Shown here one piece after another: positions 1 through 9,083 of a stretch of DNA of 64,000 nucleotides (within the stretch, counting starts at the first letter, position 1; each line of letters opens with the position of its first letter). This DNA comes from Enterobacteriaceae endosymbiont of Donacia simplex (GTDB lineage Bacteria; Pseudomonadota; Gammaproteobacteria; Enterobacterales; Enterobacteriaceae): positions 249,981 through 313,980 of the forward strand of contig NZ_CP046192.1 of NCBI RefSeq assembly GCF_012568645.1, given 5' to 3'. A model generated the notes under the pieces. The model made no database searches, was not told the origin of the DNA, and saw nothing but the letters and a program-made list of their open reading frames with translations. A program made the translations under genes and the position numbers.

Positions 1-1642
1 GATATTCTATTCTATTTTCTAAAATATTTATTTTTAATTTTTTTATTAAATTAAGAAAAAATTTTTCTATTTTATTATCAGGAATCATATGGTTCCATGT
101 TACTAAAATTTCAAGAATTTTTTTTAATTTTGTTCCTCTATATTGTTCTAATATTTTAACTGTTGTCATATTTTTATCTTTATAAAAATTAACAAATTTT
201 ATAAAAAAACATAAACCATCTATATTCGAACTTTTAAAAAATTTTAATTTTGGAACAAATTTCATTAATTTTGGATATTGTAGTAACAAACTTAATAATA
301 TACGAATAGTAGTTTTTTTAAAATTATTATTTATAATTGTTTTTTTTTTATATTTCATTGGATCATATATATTAATAAAATTAATAATACCTATTTTTTC
401 TCCTAATTTTTGAATTAAATTTATTTTAAAAAAATAATCAGGAATTAATTTAATATATGATAGAGCCTTATAAATAAAATGAGTTTTTTCCTCACAAGAA
501 GAAAATAAATTTTTTAAAAATAATTGTTTAAAAAAAAATTTTGAAAATGATAAAGAATTATTAATTCTTTTTTCGAAAAAAATTTTTCCTTCTTTTCTGA
601 TTAAACTATCTGGATCTTCTTTATTAGGCAAAATCATAAATTTTATTTCTTTATTATTAACTAAATAAGGTAAACTTATTTTTAAAGATTTCCATTGTGC
701 TTCTATACCTGATTTATCTCCATCATAACAATAAATAATTTTATTTGTTATATTGAATAATTTTTTTATATGATTATGAGTAATAGAAGTTCCTAATACA
801 GCTACTGCATATTTTATATTAAACTGAAATAAAGTAATTACATCAATATATCCTTCTACTATTAATATTTTTTTTATAATATTATTCTCTTTTTTTGTTT
901 CATATAATCCATATAATTCATTACTTTTATGAAAAATATAATTTTCTGATGAATTTAAATATTTAGGATTTTGATTTCTTAATACTCTTCCTCCAAAACC
1001 AACTATAAAACCTTTAATATTTTTAATTGGAAATATAACTCTATTATAAAAAATATCATAAAAATTATTATTTTTTTTATTTATTTTTAGAATATCTAAT
1101 TTTTCATGTAAAATTTTTATAGTTTTAGTATTATTTAAAATTTTATTTGTCCAATATAAAGGAGAAAAACCAATAGAAAAATACTTTATAATATATAAAT
1201 TAAATCCTCTATTTAATAAATATTTATAAGCTTTCTTTCCTGAAATATTAAACAAAGAATTTTTATAAAAAATACTTAAATTAAAAATTATTTTATAATA
1301 AATATTATTTTTTTCAGATATTTTTTTTAACGAATTGGATTTATTATCTATAATAGGTATACCAAATGTATTTGATAATGATGTTATACTTTCAAGAAAA
1401 GATAAATTTTCATAATACATAACAAAATCAATAATATTACCATGTACACCACATCCAAAACAATGATATAATTGTTTTTCAGAATTAACTACAAAAGAAG
1501 GATTTTTTTCTAAATGAAAAGGACAAATTCCAAAAAAATTTTTTCCTTTTTTTTTTAATTTAATTTTATTTTTAATTAAATATAAAATATCTGTTTTATC
1601 TAATAAATTATTAATAAATATACGAGATACATATTTAATCAT
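1..1642 (-). CDS. dnaG: DNA primase DnaG (3' end beyond window)
   Basis: Makes the RNA primers for replication at the fork, working with the DnaB helicase. The frame is open from the ATG at 1642 to the left edge, about 547 codons, compared with about 580 in E. coli, so only the extreme C-terminus is missing. An N-terminal CHC2 zinc finger is visible (GICPFH from residue 38, then YHCFGCG near residue 60). The TOPRIM centre follows, with EGYIDV and YCYDGDKSG. It lies 49 bases downstream of rpsU on the same strand, the start of the rpsU-dnaG-rpoD macromolecular synthesis operon. No internal stop was found. Identification is firm. Confidence 0.96.
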   Translation of the reverse strand, partial: MIKYVSRIFINNLLDKTDILYLIKNKIKLKKKGKNFFGICPFHLEKNPSFVVNSEKQLYHCFGCGVHGNIIDFVMYYENLSFLESITSLSNTFGIPIIDNKSNSLKKISEKNNIYYKIIFNLSIFYKNSLFNISGKKAYKYLLNRGFNLYIIKYFSIGFSPLYWTNKILNNTKTIKILHEKLDILKINKKNNNFYDIFYNRVIFPIKNIKGFIVGFGGRVLRNQNPKYLNSSENYIFHKSNELYGLYETKKENNIIKKILIVEGYIDVITLFQFNIKYAVAVLGTSITHNHIKKLFNITNKIIYCYDGDKSGIEAQWKSLKISLPYLVNNKEIKFMILPNKEDPDSLIRKEGKIFFEKRINNSLSFSKFFFKQLFLKNLFSSCEEKTHFIYKALSYIKLIPDYFFKINLIQKLGEKIGIINFINIYDPMKYKKKTIINNNFKKTTIRILLSLLLQYPKLMKFVPKLKFFKSSNIDGLCFFIKFVNFYKDKNMTTVKILEQYRGTKLKKILEILVTWNHMIPDNKIEKFFLNLIKKLKINILENRIEY

Positions 1643-1691
1643 AAAAATAATTTTTCATAATTTATTATTTTTTATAATAAATAATAGTTTT

Positions 1692-1907
1692 TTAATATAA
1701 ACGTATTCTTTTAGAATTTTCTCTAGATATTTTTTTAGCATGTCTCTTTATTGCAGAAGCTTTAGCTCTTTTTCTTTCTGTTGTTGGTTTTTCATAAAAT
1801 TCCCTACGTCTTACTTCTGCTAAAATTCCTGCTTTTTCACATGAACGTTTAAAACGTCTCAACGCTAAGTCAAACGGTTCATTATCACGTACTTTTATAA
1901 TAGGCAT
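1692..1907 (-). CDS. rpsU: 30S ribosomal protein S21
   Basis: Small-subunit protein that helps base-pair the 16S 3' end with mRNA. It has 71 residues, the same length as in E. coli, opening with [20 protein letters not shown] and ending in the usual basic tail. It is the first gene of the rpsU-dnaG operon and diverges from tsaD. The shared 141-base gap holds only AT-rich sequence in which I could not fix a promoter. Confidence 0.98.
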   Translation of the reverse strand: MPIIKVRDNEPFDLALRRFKRSCEKAGILAEVRRREFYEKPTTERKRAKASAIKRHAKKISRENSKRIRLY

Positions 1908-2048
1908 AATAATATAAATTTTTCCTGTTGTATATTTATTTAATTTTTAATAATAATTTTTATATTATAGTATATAATATAAAATATATAAATAAGTTTT
2001 TTTATATTACTTTATTTTAAAAAATAATTAATTTATTTAAGGGTAAAT

Positions 2049-3065
2049 ATGCTTTTCATGGGAATAGAAACATCATGTGATGATACTTCAGTAGCAGTTT
2101 ATGATAATAATTTAGGAGTATTATGTAATAATATTTATACCCAAAAAATACATTCTAAATACGGAGGTGTAGTACCTGAATTAGCAGCTCGAAATCATTT
2201 AAAAAAAATTATTCCTTTAATTAAAAAATCTTTATTTAAAATAAAAAAAAATTTAAGTGATATTACTGCAATAGCTTATACTTCAGGTCCAGGACAAATA
2301 AATTCTTTAATAATAGGAGCAATGATTTCACATACATTAGCTTTTTCTTTAAATATTCCTATTATTCCAGTAAATCATATGGAAGGACATTTATTTTCAA
2401 TTATGTTACAAAAAAATAAACCTATATATCCTTTTATAGGTTTATTAATTTCAGGAGGACATACTCAATTAGTTTATACATATAAATTTGGAGAATATAA
2501 AATATTAGGGACAAATATAGATGATGCTGTAGGTGAAACTTTAGATAAAATATCTAAATTATTAGGATTAAGTTATCCTGGTGGTAAAAACTTGTTTAAA
2601 TTATCTAAATATGGTACTCCAAAAAAATTTGTATTTCCTAGACCTATGATATTAAAAAAAAATAATTTAAATTTTAGTTTTTCTGGATTAAAAACATTTG
2701 TAATAAATTTTATAAAAAAACAAAATTTAAAAAATTTTAAAGTTAGAGCAGATATTGCATGTGCATTAGAAGATGCAGTTATAGAAACTCTATATATTAA
2801 AAGTTTAAGAGCTTTAAAAAAATATAATATTAATCAATTAGTAATTGCAGGAGGAGTTAGTTCAAATATAAAATTAAGAATATTTTTACATAAAAAATTA
2901 AAAAAAAATAATATTAAATTATTTTATAGTAAGAAAAAATTATGTACTGATAATGCAGCTATGATTGCCTATATTGGATCGAAAAGTTTTTCTTCAAAAA
3001 ATAAAAAATATATATTAAAAAATATTTATATAAATTCTAAATTATCTTTAGAAGATAAAATTTAA
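2049..3065 (+). CDS. tsaD: tRNA N6-adenosine threonylcarbamoyltransferase TsaD
   Basis: Transfers the threonylcarbamoyl group to A37 of ANN-decoding tRNAs to form t6A. It has 338 residues, normal for the family. The ASKHA-fold metal site HMEGH is at residues 110-114, with H110 and H114 as iron ligands. SGGHTQL and a late GGVSSN glycine loop are also present. The partner TsaC is encoded at 12421-12981. TsaB and TsaE are not in this window. The gene diverges from rpsU as in E. coli. The start has a GGG/TAAAT leader but no strong Shine-Dalgarno. Confidence 0.97.
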   Translation: MLFMGIETSCDDTSVAVYDNNLGVLCNNIYTQKIHSKYGGVVPELAARNHLKKIIPLIKKSLFKIKKNLSDITAIAYTSGPGQINSLIIGAMISHTLAFSLNIPIIPVNHMEGHLFSIMLQKNKPIYPFIGLLISGGHTQLVYTYKFGEYKILGTNIDDAVGETLDKISKLLGLSYPGGKNLFKLSKYGTPKKFVFPRPMILKKNNLNFSFSGLKTFVINFIKKQNLKNFKVRADIACALEDAVIETLYIKSLRALKKYNINQLVIAGGVSSNIKLRIFLHKKLKKNNIKLFYSKKKLCTDNAAMIAYIGSKSFSSKNKKYILKNIYINSKLSLEDKI

Positions 3066-3120
3066 ATTTTATAAAAAAAATATTTTTTAAAATAAATTTA
3101 AGTAGTTGAGATATTAAATA

Positions 3121-3924
3121 ATGTTATTAAATCATTTTTCTTATATAGTATTAAGTATAATTCAAGGTTTAACTGAATTTTTACCTATATCTTCAAGTGC
3201 TCATATTATTATTTTTTCTAAAATGTTAAATATTATAAAGAATAATAATCTACAATTTTTTAAAGTAATTATTCAATTAGGATCTACATTAGCAGTAATA
3301 ATATTTTTTTGGAAAAAAATTATAAAAATTATATTTAATACAATTAATTATAATTTTTTTTATCAAAAAAAAATAAATATATTACATATAATAATATCAA
3401 CATTACCAGTAATATTTATTGGATTAATTTTGTATGATAAAATTAAAATAATAAATAATGTTCAATTTATTATTTATGGACTATTTTTTGGCGGAATATT
3501 ATTATTTTTTTCAGAAATTCTTAAACCTAAAAAATATGTTATTAATAACATTAATTATATATCATATATGAATATTTTTTTTATTGGATGTTTTCAAAGT
3601 TTAGCATTATTACCAGGTATTTCAAGATTAGGATCAACATTATCAATTAGTATATTAATAGGTATTAAACGTATTGTTGCAACTGAATTATGTTTTATAA
3701 TATCTATACCTGTTATTTTTGGAGCAAATTTATTAGAGATTTATAAAAATTATTCAATAATAAATTTTAATAATATAAAAATATTTTTTATAGGTTTTTT
3801 AATTTCATTTATTATCAGTTTAACTATTATTAAAAAATTTATTTATATAATAAATAATATTTCTTTAAAATGGTTTACTTTATACCGTTTATTAATGATA
3901 ATATTATTACTAATTTTTAATTAA
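3121..3924 (+). CDS. uppP: undecaprenyl-diphosphatase UppP (BacA)
   Basis: Integral membrane phosphatase that recycles undecaprenyl pyrophosphate to the carrier lipid used for peptidoglycan. It has 267 residues, against 273 in E. coli, and several hydrophobic helices. The first catalytic motif QGLTEFLPISSSAH (residues 15-28) fits the (E/Q)xxxE family pattern. The second reads PGISRLGST, with Leu where most members have Ser after SR; the Ser-Arg pair itself is kept. It follows tsaD by 55 bases and converges on cca. In E. coli plsY and folB lie between tsaD and uppP; both are gone here. Confidence 0.95.
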   Translation: MLLNHFSYIVLSIIQGLTEFLPISSSAHIIIFSKMLNIIKNNNLQFFKVIIQLGSTLAVIIFFWKKIIKIIFNTINYNFFYQKKINILHIIISTLPVIFIGLILYDKIKIINNVQFIIYGLFFGGILLFFSEILKPKKYVINNINYISYMNIFFIGCFQSLALLPGISRLGSTLSISILIGIKRIVATELCFIISIPVIFGANLLEIYKNYSIINFNNIKIFFIGFLISFIISLTIIKKFIYIINNISLKWFTLYRLLMIILLLIFN

Positions 3925-3947
3925 TAATTTATTATATAAATAAAATT

Positions 3948-5177
3948 TTAATTTTTTAATTTTAAAAAGTATTTTATTAATTTTAATCTTTCATATTGAA
4001 TTTTTTGTGATATATCACTACCTTCTAAATTATTAATTTCTATTATATTTTTAATATTTAATTTAGAAATATATTTATACATTTTAATAAAATATTTTCC
4101 TTGTTTATATTCTATATTTTCTAGTGTTAATCTTCCTCTTGCATCAGATTCACTAATTAATGCTATTTGTTTTACTCTTTCTGGTTTTCTCCAAGCATCA
4201 ATCATATTATATATATTTAATATATCTTTTGGTTTTTGATTATATATATCATGAATAATATCATGTACTTTAGCAGCTAATACAGATAAATTTTTTATAT
4301 TATTAGGAATTTTTAATTTTTTACATAAATTTTTAATTAAAGGTATACCTGCTTTACCATGACCTGGATGTCTTGGCCATAATTTACGTGGTGTTAATCC
4401 TTTTCCAAAATCATGACATAATGCTGCAAATCTTGTTGATACATTTTTTGTAAGTTTAGATATTATTTTTAACGTAAGCATAGTATGTATTCCTGTATCT
4501 TTTTCTGGATGCCATTTTAAAGGAGCAGGTATACCATATAATCTATTTATTTCTGGAAAAATAACAGATAAAGCATTACATTTTTTTAAAATTTGAAAAA
4601 AAACATGAGGATGTGCTGATTGAAGAGCATTATATGTTTCTTTCCAAATTCTTTCTGGTTTTAAATATAACAATTCTCCCGAATGACTCATAATTTTCAT
4701 TAATTTTAATGTATTATCATGAATACGAAAATTTAAATATTTTAATTTAGCTGCAAATCTTGCTACTCGTAAAACTCTTAAAGGATCATCTTTAAACGAT
4801 GATGAAACGTGTTTTAATAAACGATTTTTAATATCATTTAATCCATTATATGGATCATAAAAATTTCCTAATTCATCTTGAGCAATAGCATTAATAGTAA
4901 GATCTCTACGTAATAAATCTTCTTTAAGAGAAATTTTCGGAGATGCACAATATTTAAATCCTTTATATCCATGTCCAAATTTATATTCTGTTCTAGCTAA
5001 AGCATATTCTTCATGAGTTTTAGGATGTAAAAAAACAGGAAAATCTTTACCAACTAATTTAAAACCTAATTTTAACATTGAATTAATATTTGATCCAACA
5101 ACAACCCAGTCTTTATCTGTTACTGTTATATTTAAAAGATAATCACGTATAGCTCCACCAACTAAATAAGTTTTCAA
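3948..5177 (-). CDS. cca: CCA tRNA nucleotidyltransferase
   Basis: Adds or repairs the 3' CCA of tRNAs without a template. It has 409 residues, close to E. coli (412). The nucleotidyltransferase core shows VGGAIRD (6-12) and the catalytic Asp pair in DKD (D21, D23). The C-terminal HD region has HTMLTLK and CHDFGKG. None of the eight tRNA genes in this window encodes CCA, so this enzyme should be indispensable for them. It converges on uppP and is read away from ribB. Confidence 0.97.
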   Translation of the reverse strand: MKTYLVGGAIRDYLLNITVTDKDWVVVGSNINSMLKLGFKLVGKDFPVFLHPKTHEEYALARTEYKFGHGYKGFKYCASPKISLKEDLLRRDLTINAIAQDELGNFYDPYNGLNDIKNRLLKHVSSSFKDDPLRVLRVARFAAKLKYLNFRIHDNTLKLMKIMSHSGELLYLKPERIWKETYNALQSAHPHVFFQILKKCNALSVIFPEINRLYGIPAPLKWHPEKDTGIHTMLTLKIISKLTKNVSTRFAALCHDFGKGLTPRKLWPRHPGHGKAGIPLIKNLCKKLKIPNNIKNLSVLAAKVHDIIHDIYNQKPKDILNIYNMIDAWRKPERVKQIALISESDARGRLTLENIEYKQGKYFIKMYKYISKLNIKNIIEINNLEGSDISQKIQYERLKLIKYFLKLKN

Positions 5178-5370
5178 TTTTATTACTCCATAAAATTAAT
5201 AATATGTTTATATTATTTAAATAATAAATTTTAATAATATTATATATTAATATTAAAAAAAAAATTTTATAAAATTATTAAAATACTTAATTTATTTATT
5301 TTTTTTATAAATAAATAATATTAAAATATTAATATATAATATTATTAAATTATAATATAAATATTATTTT

Positions 5371-6018
5371 ATGAATATACTTGATATAGAATTTGGTAAT
5401 TATGAAGTACGTATGAAAAATGCTATTTTTTCTTTGCAAAAAGGATATGGAATTTTAATTTTAGATGATAAAAATAGAGAAAACGAAAGTGATATAGTAT
5501 TTTCTGCAGAAAAAATTTCTATATCTGATATAGCTTTTTTAATTAGATATGGTAGTGGTATTATATGTTTATGTATTACAGAAAATTTACGTAAAAAATT
5601 AAAATTACCTATGATGGTAAAAAAAAATACTAGTATTTATAAAACTGGATTTACCATTACAATTGAAGCATCTCAAGGTATATCTACTGGAGTATCAGCA
5701 AAAGATAGATTTACAACAATTAAAACAGCTATTGCTAATAATGTTGTTCCTAATGATTTAAATAAACCAGGACATGTTTTTCCTTTAAGAGCTGTTAATG
5801 GAGGAATCTTTAAAAGATCAGGACATACTGAAGCTACAATAGATTTATTAAAAATTGCAAAAATGAAACCCACAGGAGTGTTATGTGAATTAACTAATGA
5901 AGATGGATCTATGGCAAAAATATTTGACACAATATCTTTTGCAAAAAAGAATAAAATGGTTGTGATTACTATTAATGATTTAAAAAAATATATTATTAAA
6001 AATAATATTAATATTTAA
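5371..6018 (+). CDS. ribB: 3,4-dihydroxy-2-butanone 4-phosphate synthase
   Basis: Converts ribulose 5-phosphate to the four-carbon riboflavin precursor. It has 215 residues against 217 in E. coli and aligns end to end. The acidic metal-binding loop LDDKNRENESD lies at residues 31-41. RPGHVFPL is conserved as KPGHVFPLRA, followed by the HTEAT motif. It is a stand-alone RibB without a fused RibA domain. The 193 bases upstream are nearly pure A/T and contain none of the G-rich blocks of the FMN riboswitch that precedes ribB in E. coli, so control is probably constitutive. Confidence 0.97.
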   Translation: MNILDIEFGNYEVRMKNAIFSLQKGYGILILDDKNRENESDIVFSAEKISISDIAFLIRYGSGIICLCITENLRKKLKLPMMVKKNTSIYKTGFTITIEASQGISTGVSAKDRFTTIKTAIANNVVPNDLNKPGHVFPLRAVNGGIFKRSGHTEATIDLLKIAKMKPTGVLCELTNEDGSMAKIFDTISFAKKNKMVVITINDLKKYIIKNNINI

Positions 6019-6042
6019 TTTTATATAAATTTAAAAATTTTA

Positions 6043-6116
6043 TCGGCGAGAGAGGATTTGAACCTCCGACCCACTGGTCCCAAACCAGTTGCGCTACCAA
6101 ACTGCGCTACTCGCCG
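6043..6116 (-). tRNA. tRNA-Pro(UGG)
   Basis: Minus-strand cloverleaf with acceptor arms 6110-6116 and 6044-6050 (CGGCGAG/CTCGCCG), TTCAAAT T-loop, and anticodon UGG in the loop TTTGGGA flanked by ACTGG/CCAGT. The discriminator is A at 6043. No CCA is encoded. It is the last gene of an Arg-His-Pro cluster and corresponds by position to E. coli proM. Confidence 0.96.
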
Positions 6117-6128
6117 AATAAAATTATG

Positions 6129-6202
6129 GGTGGTTAATGGGAATTGAACCCATGACAACTAGAATCACAATCCAGTGCTCTACCAACTGAGCTATAACCA
6201 CC
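6129..6202 (-). tRNA. tRNA-His(GUG)
   Basis: Cloverleaf with the histidine-specific extra G at -1 (complement of 6202) opposite discriminator C73 (complement of 6129). The acceptor arm is GTGGTTA/TAACCAC and the anticodon is GUG in ATTGTGATT. Only one further C follows C73, so CCA is not encoded. It corresponds to hisR. Confidence 0.96.
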
Positions 6203-6242
6203 ATTAAAATTTATTATTTTAAAATTATAATAACTTTTTATC

Positions 6243-6316
6243 TACACCCGACAGGAATTGAACCTGAGACCTCTGTTTTCGGAAAACAGTACTCTATCCT
6301 ACTGAGCTACGGGTGT
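6243..6316 (-). tRNA. tRNA-Arg(CCG)
   Basis: Cloverleaf with acceptor ACACCCG/CGGGTGT (6310-6316 with 6244-6250), anticodon CCG in the loop TTCCGAA, and a T-arm closely matching E. coli argX. The discriminator is A at 6243 and no CCA is encoded. It is first in the transcript, just downstream of a sigma70-like promoter. Confidence 0.96.
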
Positions 6317-6327
6317 ATGTAATTAAC

Positions 6328-6356
6328 ATATTACAAATTCATTCCTGTAATGTCTA
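6328..6356 (-). promoter_or_regulatory. sigma70-type promoter of the tRNA Arg-His-Pro operon
   Basis: On the minus strand TAGACA (6351-6356) is separated by exactly 17 bases from TAATAT (6328-6333), which ends 11 bases before the tRNA-Arg 5' end. The spacer contains GGAAT and is less AT-rich than its surroundings. Both hexamers differ from consensus at one or two positions. The rest of the 6317-6466 gap before rho is featureless A/T. Confidence 0.6.
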
Positions 6357-6466
6357 GTTTTTTTTATAAAAAAATTCTTAATATTTTTTATATTTATAAA
6401 AAAATAATACATATTAAATAATTTAATTCAATATAATTTTTGATAAAAAATATAAATATAATAATG

Positions 6467-7726
6467 TTAAGATCTTTTCATCATATCAAAAAAATCATTA
6501 TTAGTCTTTGTCATTGATAATTTATTTATTAAAAATTCCATTGCATCTATTTCATTCATAGGCTGTATTATTTTTCTTAAAATCCACATTCTTTGAAGTT
6601 CTTCTTGTGAACTTAATAGTTCTTCTTTTCTTGTCCCAGATCTATTATAATCTATAGCAGGAAATACTCTCTTTTCAGCTATTTTACGTGATAAATGTAA
6701 TTCCATATTACCTGTACCTTTAAATTCTTCATAAATAACATCATCCATTTTTGATCCCGTATCAATTAAAGCTGTTGCTATAATAGTCAAACTTCCTCCC
6801 TCCTCAACATTTCTTGCCGCTCCGAAAAAACGTTTAGGACGATGTAATGCATTAGCATCAACTCCTCCTGTTAAAACTTTTCCAGATGCAGGTGCGACAG
6901 TATTATATGCTCTAGCTAAACGTGTCATAGAATCTAATAAAATTATAACATCTTTTTTATGTTCTACTAATCTTTTAGTTTTTTCAATAACCATTTCAGA
7001 TACTTGTACATGTCTAGATGGAGGTTCATCAAAAGTAGATGCTATTACTTCTCCTTTTACTAATCTTTGCATTTCAGTAACTTCTTCTGGACGTTCATCA
7101 ATAAGTAGTACTATTAATACGCAATCAGGATGATTATATGCTATACTTTGTGCTATATTTTGTAATAACATTGTTTTTCCTGCTTTTGGTGGAGCAACTA
7201 TTAATCCTCTTTGCCCTCTTCCTATTGGTGAAGCTAAATCCAAAACACGAGCTGTTAGATCCTCTGTAGAACCATTTCCTCTTTCCATACTTAATCTAGA
7301 ATTTGCATGTAATGGAGTTAAATTTTCAAAAAGAATTTTATTTCTTGCATTTTCTGGCTTATCAAAATTAACTTGATTAACTTTTAATAATGCAAAATAT
7401 CTTTCTCCTTCTTTTGGAGGACGTATTTTTCCAGAAATAGTATCTCCTGTACGTAAATTAAAACGCCTAATTTGACTTGGCGATACATATATATCGTCTG
7501 GTCCTGCTAAATAAGAACTATCAGAAGAACGTAAAAATCCAAATCCATCTTGTAATATCTCTAATACTCCATCACCAAAAATATCTTCTCCACTTTTGGA
7601 ATGTTGTTTTAATATAGTAAAAATAATATCTTGCTTACGCATTCTAGCTAAATTTTCTAGATAAATATTTTCACCTAAATCTATAAGTTCTGATATTGGT
7701 TTATTTTTTAATTCGGTAAGATTCAT
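6467..7726 (-). CDS. rho: transcription termination factor Rho
   Basis: Hexameric RNA-dependent ATPase that ends transcription at Rho-dependent sites. It has 419 residues, exactly the E. coli length. The N-terminal RNA-binding domain contains GFGFLRS. Walker A is [11 protein letters not shown] near residue 180, Walker B is [12 protein letters not shown], and the Q/R-loop region [11 protein letters not shown] is conserved. It follows trxA by 183 bases on the same strand, as in E. coli. No rhoL-like leader peptide could be recognised in that gap. Confidence 0.98.
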   Translation of the reverse strand: MNLTELKNKPISELIDLGENIYLENLARMRKQDIIFTILKQHSKSGEDIFGDGVLEILQDGFGFLRSSDSSYLAGPDDIYVSPSQIRRFNLRTGDTISGKIRPPKEGERYFALLKVNQVNFDKPENARNKILFENLTPLHANSRLSMERGNGSTEDLTARVLDLASPIGRGQRGLIVAPPKAGKTMLLQNIAQSIAYNHPDCVLIVLLIDERPEEVTEMQRLVKGEVIASTFDEPPSRHVQVSEMVIEKTKRLVEHKKDVIILLDSMTRLARAYNTVAPASGKVLTGGVDANALHRPKRFFGAARNVEEGGSLTIIATALIDTGSKMDDVIYEEFKGTGNMELHLSRKIAEKRVFPAIDYNRSGTRKEELLSSQEELQRMWILRKIIQPMNEIDAMEFLINKLSMTKTNNDFFDMMKRS

Positions 7727-7909
7727 AATGGTGAGGTCTTAAACTTTGAATAATTCTTGAATATTTGTATAAAATTTTAAAAAATACAATAATATTTACA
7801 TTTAAAATAATAAAAATATTTAAATATTTTATTATTTAAAAATATAATATTAATAATCATATTTTTCCTTTTGTAAAAAAAATACGTAATATTAAAATAT
7901 AAAAATAAA

Positions 7910-8242
7910 TTATTTTAAATTTTTATTTAAAAAATTTTCTAATTGTATTTTATTTATAGAACCAATTATTTTATCAATAATATTCCCATTTTTAAATAAT
8001 AAAATTGTTGGTATACTACGAATATTATATTTTTCTGCAATAATTTTATATTTTTCAATATTCAATTTAGCAAAAATTATATTTTTATATTTATAACATA
8101 CTTCTTCTAATACTTGAGAAAATATCTTACATGGGTTGCACCATTCAGCCCAAAAATCAACTAAAACTAAATTACTTTTTTTTATTTCAGATTGAAAATT
8201 TTTATCATTTAAATTTATTAGAACATTAGTTTTATGTTGCAT
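7910..8242 (-). CDS. trxA: thioredoxin 1 with CNPC active site
   Basis: Small cytosolic dithiol carrier that reduces ribonucleotide reductase and protein disulfides. It has 110 residues, near E. coli (109). The fold markers are present: VDFWAEWC, the cis-proline loop SIPTILLFKNG, and the final helix. The redox motif reads WCNPCK (C35, C38), encoded TGC AAC CCA TGT, instead of the near-universal WCGPCK. AGGAATG upstream supports the ATG at 8242. It lies immediately upstream of rho, as in E. coli. Confidence 0.95.
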   Translation of the reverse strand: MQHKTNVLINLNDKNFQSEIKKSNLVLVDFWAEWCNPCKIFSQVLEEVCYKYKNIIFAKLNIEKYKIIAEKYNIRSIPTILLFKNGNIIDKIIGSINKIQLENFLNKNLK

Positions 8243-8552
8243 GAATTTAACATTCCTATATGAATATTATTATCTAATTATTTTTTATAAAAAATTTATA
8301 AATATCTTGATTTTAAAATAAACTATTTTGAATACATTAATTTTCAAAAATAATTAAATAAAATCTTGGTTTTATTATATATGAATAATAATTATATTAC
8401 AAGATAATATCTAATGTTTTATAAATATAAAAAATCCATATAAATATAATATTATTATTATTAATATGTTAATATTAATTGTTTATTAATTAAAAAAAAA
8501 TTTATTATTTTATAATATAATATTTATTATTAACATAAGATTAGGAGAAATA
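8243..8552. other. 310-base intergenic region between trxA and dksA
   Basis: This is the divergent regulatory gap and must hold both promoters. It is almost pure A/T with no open frame of note and no tRNA-like fold. A TATAAT occurs at 8511-8516 on the plus strand, but I found no well-spaced -35 partner. The dksA ribosome-binding site AGGAG sits about 7 bases before the ATG at 8553. Confidence 0.5.
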
Positions 8553-9005
8553 ATGAAAAAAAACAATGATTTTTTATCTTCTTTAAATATTTTATCTATT
8601 GCTGGAGTATCTCCGTATAAATTAAAAATTAATGAAAAATATATGAATAAAAAACAATTATTACATTTTAAAAAAATTTTAGAATCATGGAAAAATAAAA
8701 TAAATAGTAAAATTAATAATACATCATCTTATATAAAAGATGAAACATCTAATTTTCCCGATCCAATAGATAGAGCTTCACAAGAAGAAGAATTTAATTT
8801 AGAATTACGTAATAGAGATAGAGAAAGAAAATTAATAAAAAAAATAGAAATAACATTAAATAAAATTAATACAAAAAATTTTGGTTATTGTGACTGTTGT
8901 GAAATTAAAATTGGATTAAAAAGATTAGAAGCACATCCAACAGCAAATTTATGTATTGATTGTAAAACTTTAGCAGAAATAAGAGCAAAACAAATAGCTG
9001 AATAA
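8553..9005 (+). CDS. dksA: RNA polymerase-binding factor DksA
   Basis: Binds the RNA polymerase secondary channel and, with ppGpp, tunes rRNA and amino-acid promoters. It has 150 residues, one fewer than E. coli. It has the coiled-coil tip [11 protein letters not shown] (Asp-Asp-type tip represented by DPIDRA) and a C-terminal zinc finger (CDCCEIKIG, then [14 protein letters not shown]). A good AGGAG supports the start. In E. coli the yadG/yadH pair maps to the same chromosomal neighbourhood and reads the opposite way, as here. Confidence 0.97.
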   Translation: MKKNNDFLSSLNILSIAGVSPYKLKINEKYMNKKQLLHFKKILESWKNKINSKINNTSSYIKDETSNFPDPIDRASQEEEFNLELRNRDRERKLIKKIEITLNKINTKNFGYCDCCEIKIGLKRLEAHPTANLCIDCKTLAEIRAKQIAE

Positions 9006-9013
9006 AACAAAAC

Positions 9014-9042
9014 ATAATTAATAACATATTATTAATTATTTT
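9014..9042 (+). terminator. possible dksA terminator hairpin
   Basis: A perfect 11-base inverted repeat (9014-9024 and 9029-9039) with a CATA loop starts 9 bases after the dksA stop and is followed by TTT. The stem is all A/T, so the fold is weak and the call is tentative. Confidence 0.35.
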
Positions 9043-9083
9043 AATAAATAATATTTATTTATATTTAAAATTTTTTAGTTTTT

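Noticed and set aside
5178-5370. FMN riboswitch before ribB, expected from E. coli
   Set aside because: None of the conserved G-rich blocks can be found; the gap is A/T-only.
5673-5930. 85-codon open frame on the minus strand
   Set aside because: It lies wholly within ribB on the other strand, has no family resemblance, and ribB is well supported.
8461-8520. dksA promoter built on TATAAT at 8511-8516
   Set aside because: The nearest -35-like TTGTTT is 26 bases away, too far for sigma70. TATAAT alone is uninformative in this composition.
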